NCBI RefSeq assembly: GCF_001553855.1
Contig: NZ_LQWV01000040.1
Span: forward strand, 62,001 to 126,000
Direction of reading: 5' to 3'
DNA from: Streptococcus gordonii
GTDB taxonomy: Bacteria > Bacillota > Bacilli > Lactobacillales > Streptococcaceae
DNA: 64,000 bases
Shown: piece after piece, positions 60,943 to 64,000 of the stretch
Position numbering within the stretch: the first letter of the stretch is position 1
Layout: each line of letters starts with the position of its first letter
The notes under the pieces: model-generated
Databases searched by the model: none
What the model was told of the DNA's origin: nothing
The model's input: the letters and a program-made list of their open reading frames with translations, nothing else
Translations under genes and position numbers: made by a program

Positions 60943-62016
60943 TCAATTCTTATTAACCCGATGCCATTCATTGATAACATAGGCTAGTTGGCCCACCTGC
61001 TCAATTCCAAGTCCGCTGATTTCATCACTAGATTCAGTACTGCCTCCTAAGTAAGCCGTATAGAGAGCTACAATATAGGGTTTCTCCTCCATAACTAAAG
61101 CATCAACGTTTAGCGCTTCACGAACATAACCTGGCTTTTGATAAATAGTAATATCGCGTAGATAGCGCTTATAATATTCACCAGGGAAGGATTCGCCAAT
61201 ATAGTAAAGAATATCCTTATATTTCTCTTGATTTTTAGAAAGATATTCTAGTACTTGGATATAATAATCCGTTGTGGTCTTATTATTTTCACGACTAATA
61301 GTTTTCAGATCGCCCTTGGACTGACCGTAGCGGCTGAACATCTCATAGGCCTTGTCCATCCCACCTAGGCGCTCGGCTAAAGCGTAGGCTGGTGTATTTT
61401 CAGAATAAACCAAGGAATACTCTTGCATATCAGGAATCGACATGGCACCATTAAAAGCTGCAACATAATTATCATGTTCTCCTTGATACTCAAAGTGAGT
61501 TTGGGTAATATCAAAGCGCTCTTCCATTGATAATTTCCCCTCTGCCACCTCATCTACTACCAACATATTGAGTGGTAGTTTGTAAGTTGAGCCGGCTGTC
61601 ATAGGCTGAGTATCATTCATGGCAAATGTTTGACCTGTCGTCAGGTCTTTATAAGAAAAGGCAATCTGCGATTGTTCAATTCCCGCTTCAGCTAAATAAG
61701 CCTGAATGACCTGAGTCAAATCCAAATTTGCATAGTCATAACGTAAACCTAAAGCATCCATAGTCGGCCCATCCGCCTCCATGACTTTTTGCTTTTCTTC
61801 AGGACTTTTTTGAACAGGCTTGGTTTCTTCTGGTTTTTCTATAGTCGCTTCTTTGTCTTTTTGACTCTGATGACTAGCAGAGCTTGTAGATTCAGCATTA
61901 ATCCGACTTTGTTTCTCATAGGCCATCTTCCACTCAATAGCAAAGAAGATAAATAAACAGATCAAGCAGAGGCTGGAAATGACAGCAACGGCAATTGTTA
62001 TATATTTTTTAGTCAA
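60943..62016 (-). CDS. Class A beta-lactamase-fold serine hydrolase, membrane-anchored
   Basis: 357 residues from TTG at 62014-62016 (SD AGGAGA 7 nt upstream; the ATG at 62067 has none). Membrane anchor at 7-29, a linker rich in Ser, Lys and Glu (ASHQSQKDKEATIEKPEETK), then the serine-hydrolase domain with AGSTYKLPL (SxxK) and VYSENTPAYAL (SxN). The KTG position reads QKPGY, so the third motif is altered. It may act on cell wall or as a lactamase-like protein; activity is uncertain. Confidence 0.78.
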   Translation of the reverse strand: MTKKYITIAVAVISSLCLICLFIFFAIEWKMAYEKQSRINAESTSSASHQSQKDKEATIEKPEETKPVQKSPEEKQKVMEADGPTMDALGLRYDYANLDLTQVIQAYLAEAGIEQSQIAFSYKDLTTGQTFAMNDTQPMTAGSTYKLPLNMLVVDEVAEGKLSMEERFDITQTHFEYQGEHDNYVAAFNGAMSIPDMQEYSLVYSENTPAYALAERLGGMDKAYEMFSRYGQSKGDLKTISRENNKTTTDYYIQVLEYLSKNQEKYKDILYYIGESFPGEYYKRYLRDITIYQKPGYVREALNVDALVMEEKPYIVALYTAYLGGSTESSDEISGLGIEQVGQLAYVINEWHRVNKN

Positions 62017-62090
62017 ATTTTTTCTCCTAATTTTTAGTATTATAAAAAAATATGAGAAAAATAACAAGTCTAAAGGGCAAAATAGTAACT

Positions 62091-62115
62091 AAAAAAGCGA
62101 ATCTACACGATTCAC
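62091..62115 (-). terminator. Terminator after sodA
   Basis: GTGAATC and GATTCGC (one U-G pair), loop GTGTA, followed by TTTTTT on the minus strand, 12 bp after the stop. Confidence 0.85.
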
Positions 62116-62127
62116 TCCTAATTTATA

Positions 62128-62733
62128 TTATTTAGCTGCTGCATAAAGTTCGTTAACTTTATTCCAGTTGATCACTGAGAAGAAAGCTTTGATGTAATCA
62201 GGACGAACATTACGGTATTTAACATAATAAGCATGTTCCCAAACATCCAAGCCCAAGATTGGAGTTTTACCTTCTGAGATTGGAGTATCTTGATTCGCAG
62301 TTGAAACCACTTCTAATTTGCCTTCTTTATTGACAACCAACCAAGCCCAGCCTGACCCAAAACGAGTTGTTGCTGCAGTTGTGAAAGCTGCTTGGAAATC
62401 TTCAAAGGATCCAAAAGTAGCATCAATGTCAGCCGCTAATTCTGCAGAAGGTGCTGTCTCTTCTGCTGTCATCAATTCCCAGAAAAGAGCGTGGTTAAGG
62501 TGTCCACCACCATTGTTGATAACTGCTTGACGGATATCAGCTGGAATAGACTCGACATCAGCCAATAATTTTTCTAAATCTTCGCCAATTTCAGGGTGTT
62601 TTGCAAGTGCTGCATTGACATTTGTTACATAAGTATTATGGTGTTTGTCATGGTGCAAGTGCATAGTTTCTTCATCGATATATGGCTCCAATGCATCATA
62701 AGCGTAAGGAAGATCAGGTAAAATAATTGCCAT
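62128..62733 (-). CDS. sodA: Superoxide dismutase (Mn/Fe)
   Basis: 201 residues from [17 protein letters not shown]; an open frame reaches 62796 but AAAGAGG and the family fix this start. Metal ligands: His27 ([11 protein letters not shown]), His in [13 protein letters not shown], and LDVWEHAYY (Asp and His). Streptococcal SodA uses mainly manganese. Own promoter upstream. Confidence 0.97.
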   Translation of the reverse strand: MAIILPDLPYAYDALEPYIDEETMHLHHDKHHNTYVTNVNAALAKHPEIGEDLEKLLADVESIPADIRQAVINNGGGHLNHALFWELMTAEETAPSAELAADIDATFGSFEDFQAAFTTAATTRFGSGWAWLVVNKEGKLEVVSTANQDTPISEGKTPILGLDVWEHAYYVKYRNVRPDYIKAFFSVINWNKVNELYAAAK

Positions 62734-62767
62734 TTGCAAAACCTCTTTTTCTTTATTTATTATGAAA

Positions 62768-62796
62768 ATGATAACGCAATCATGTTTTTTTTTCAA
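62768..62796 (-). promoter_or_regulatory. Sigma-A promoter of sodA
   Basis: Minus strand TTGAAA (62791-62796), 17 bp, TATCAT (62768-62773), 35 bp before the start. Confidence 0.7.
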
Positions 62797-62805
62797 CTAT
62801 TTTGC

Positions 62806-63843
62806 TTACAGATTTCCAGTTGCAATCCTAAGCAATGCAAGATCAAATAGATAATCCTTTTCGTAAAGTCCAGATTTAATCTGATAATCTGTTTCAATCA
62901 AGCAAGCCATCGTTTTTTTCAAAAAGGATAGATCCAAGGAACGGGCATCCTTTAAGGCAAACTTGACTTGATAAGGATTGACCTTTCGCCCCAGATAATC
63001 AGATAAGTCCGATACAATCTGGCTTTCAGCTCGGCTCTTTTCAGCTAATAACTTAACCTGGGTAAAAATACGGAACTGCCCTAACATGATGGCAATCAGT
63101 TTGATTTCATCTTCTCCTTGTAGCCTTAGATCACTAACAAGACTTCGAGCTTCATCAACCCTTTGCTTTAGGATTAACTGAGTCAAGTCAAAAATATTGT
63201 CCTGCAAGGTCTTTGGAATAGCTTCTGTAACATCTTCAAGCTCAATTTGACCATCTGGCTTATATCCCTTTAAAAAAGATAAATTCTTACTAATTTCGCT
63301 AAATTGAAAGCCCGATTTAATCAAGAGTTGATCAAACACAGTCGGAGCAAACTGAAGATTCTTTGCTTGAGCTACTTTACTAAAATAGGACCTTAAATCC
63401 TGTTCTTTCGGCTCTGATGCTTCAAAAATCTCTGCATCTCGTTTTAAAAGCTTAACAATTCTACGTTTGCTGTCTAACTTTCCTTCTGCAAAGATAATTA
63501 GCTTGGTTGTCTCAACTGGATGTTCCAAATACGTCTCAAAAGACTTCAATTCATCATCTGACAAATTTCGCTTTTTAGCAGTTGTGATATCTATAAAATG
63601 ATCTAGAATAATAATTTTTTCATCTGAGAAAAAGGGAAGACTCACCAAGTCTAATTCCACTTGCTGGTACTCCACTTCCTTCATGTCAAACAGCGCATAA
63701 TTCAAGTCAGCTGCATTAAATTCAATTTGCTTCAACAACTGTTCTTTCAGCAATTCGAACTGTCCCAAATCATCTCCTGTTAACACAGTAAGGGGAGGTA
63801 GATTGGATAGATTTATTTTTTTGATGGCTTCAATTGCTAACAA
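62806..63843 (-). CDS. holA: DNA polymerase III subunit delta
   Basis: Clamp-loader subunit that opens the sliding clamp. 345 residues, AAA+-like without a functional P-loop. Conserved SLPFFSDEKIIILDHF and the C-terminal LKKTMACLIETDYQIKSGL (family block LxxxDxxxK) are visible. Immediately downstream of comEC, as usual in streptococci. Confidence 0.92.
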   Translation of the reverse strand: MLAIEAIKKINLSNLPPLTVLTGDDLGQFELLKEQLLKQIEFNAADLNYALFDMKEVEYQQVELDLVSLPFFSDEKIIILDHFIDITTAKKRNLSDDELKSFETYLEHPVETTKLIIFAEGKLDSKRRIVKLLKRDAEIFEASEPKEQDLRSYFSKVAQAKNLQFAPTVFDQLLIKSGFQFSEISKNLSFLKGYKPDGQIELEDVTEAIPKTLQDNIFDLTQLILKQRVDEARSLVSDLRLQGEDEIKLIAIMLGQFRIFTQVKLLAEKSRAESQIVSDLSDYLGRKVNPYQVKFALKDARSLDLSFLKKTMACLIETDYQIKSGLYEKDYLFDLALLRIATGNL

Positions 63844-63882
63844 GAAATCCTTCTCCTAGTTTGTCTTATTTTGGTTCTCTAT

Positions 63883-63891
63883 ATTATACCA
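63883..63891 (-). promoter_or_regulatory. Extended -10 promoter of holA
   Basis: Minus strand TGGTATAAT; perfect -10 (63883-63888) with TG extension, 40 bp before holA and 43 bp after the comEC stop. Confidence 0.65.
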
Positions 63892-63933
63892 CACAGCTTA
63901 AGATAATGCCTGTCCAATCTCATTCCTAAGTGG

Positions 63934-64000
63934 CTAGCGAACTGTTTCTATCTTCCAAGAACTCCATCCTTTAAATCGAATAGCACCCTGCTCATCTGTC
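63934..64000 (-). CDS. comEC: ComEC DNA-uptake channel, last 21 codons (partial)
   Basis: The minus strand reads TDEQGAIRFKGWSSWKIETVR then TAG (63934-63936). This resembles the C-terminus of streptococcal ComEC, and comEC-holA is the usual gene order. The rest lies outside the window. Confidence 0.6.
   Translation of the reverse strand, partial: TDEQGAIRFKGWSSWKIETVR

Overview
The window is a gene-dense, low-GC chromosomal segment of an oral Streptococcus. The supporting evidence is the streptococcal F-ATPase order (c-a-b-delta-alpha-gamma-beta), ComX-type competence control of coiA, a complete arcABCDT arginine deiminase operon with an FNR-like flp upstream and queA-argR convergent to it, the comEC-holA-sodA string, and a glgBCDAP operon. 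From remembered gene order, the sanguinis/gordonii group (S. gordonii-like) fits best; that species call is inference. I see no rRNA, tRNA, insertion sequence, prophage or CRISPR array.

Layout. 1-5.9 kb: F1Fo-ATPase operon (minus), atpD cut by the window edge. 6-15.2 kb: a PAP2 phosphatase and the glycogen operon glgB-C-D-A-P with a CcpA site on the glgB start of transcription. 15.3-17.5 kb: ptsH-ptsI. 17.6-21.5 kb (plus): nrdH, nrdE, nrdF (class Ib ribonucleotide reductase) with NrdR-like boxes and internal hairpins. 21.6-25.5 kb: a lipid kinase, then a six-gene membrane/XRE-regulator cassette behind a palindromic operator. 25.5-29.8 kb: argC-J-B-D (ornithine synthesis). 29.9-34.3 kb: alaS and a LURP-one-like gene behind an Ala (GCU) T-box, then prsA. 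34.4-39.3 kb: methyltransferase, pepF, two DUF1310 lipoproteins, coiA. 39.3-46 kb: cellobiose PTS locus (bglA, SemiSWEET-like gene, EIIB, CelR-like activator, EIIA, membrane protein, EIIC). 46-50 kb: small orphan gene, MFS transporter, D,D-carboxypeptidase, nagB. 50-51.7 kb (plus): a 57-residue membrane ORF, queA, argR-type regulator. 51.7-59.1 kb: arc operon and flp. 59.2-62 kb: YhfC protease-SdpR-SdpI-like module and a class A beta-lactamase-fold protein. 62-64 kb: sodA, holA and the last codons of comEC.

How it works together. Much of the window is carbon and arginine economy under CcpA/HPr: HPr(Ser46) is encoded here, and cre-like sites lie at glgB, both cellobiose promoters, a small orphan gene, the arc promoter and possibly atp. 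Arginine is both made as far as ornithine (argCJBD) and catabolised for ATP and ammonia (arcABC); the proton-pumping ATPase and the ADI pathway are the two acid-tolerance systems of these bacteria.

The least explained parts are the XRE/CPBP/DUF3267/DUF3169 cassette, the YhfC-SdpR-SdpI module with operators flanking its promoter, the apparently leaderless 57-residue ORF before queA, the SemiSWEET-like gene whose only well-placed start is ATA, and coiA with an exact 33-bp in-frame tandem duplication. All promoter, operator and terminator calls were made by eye.
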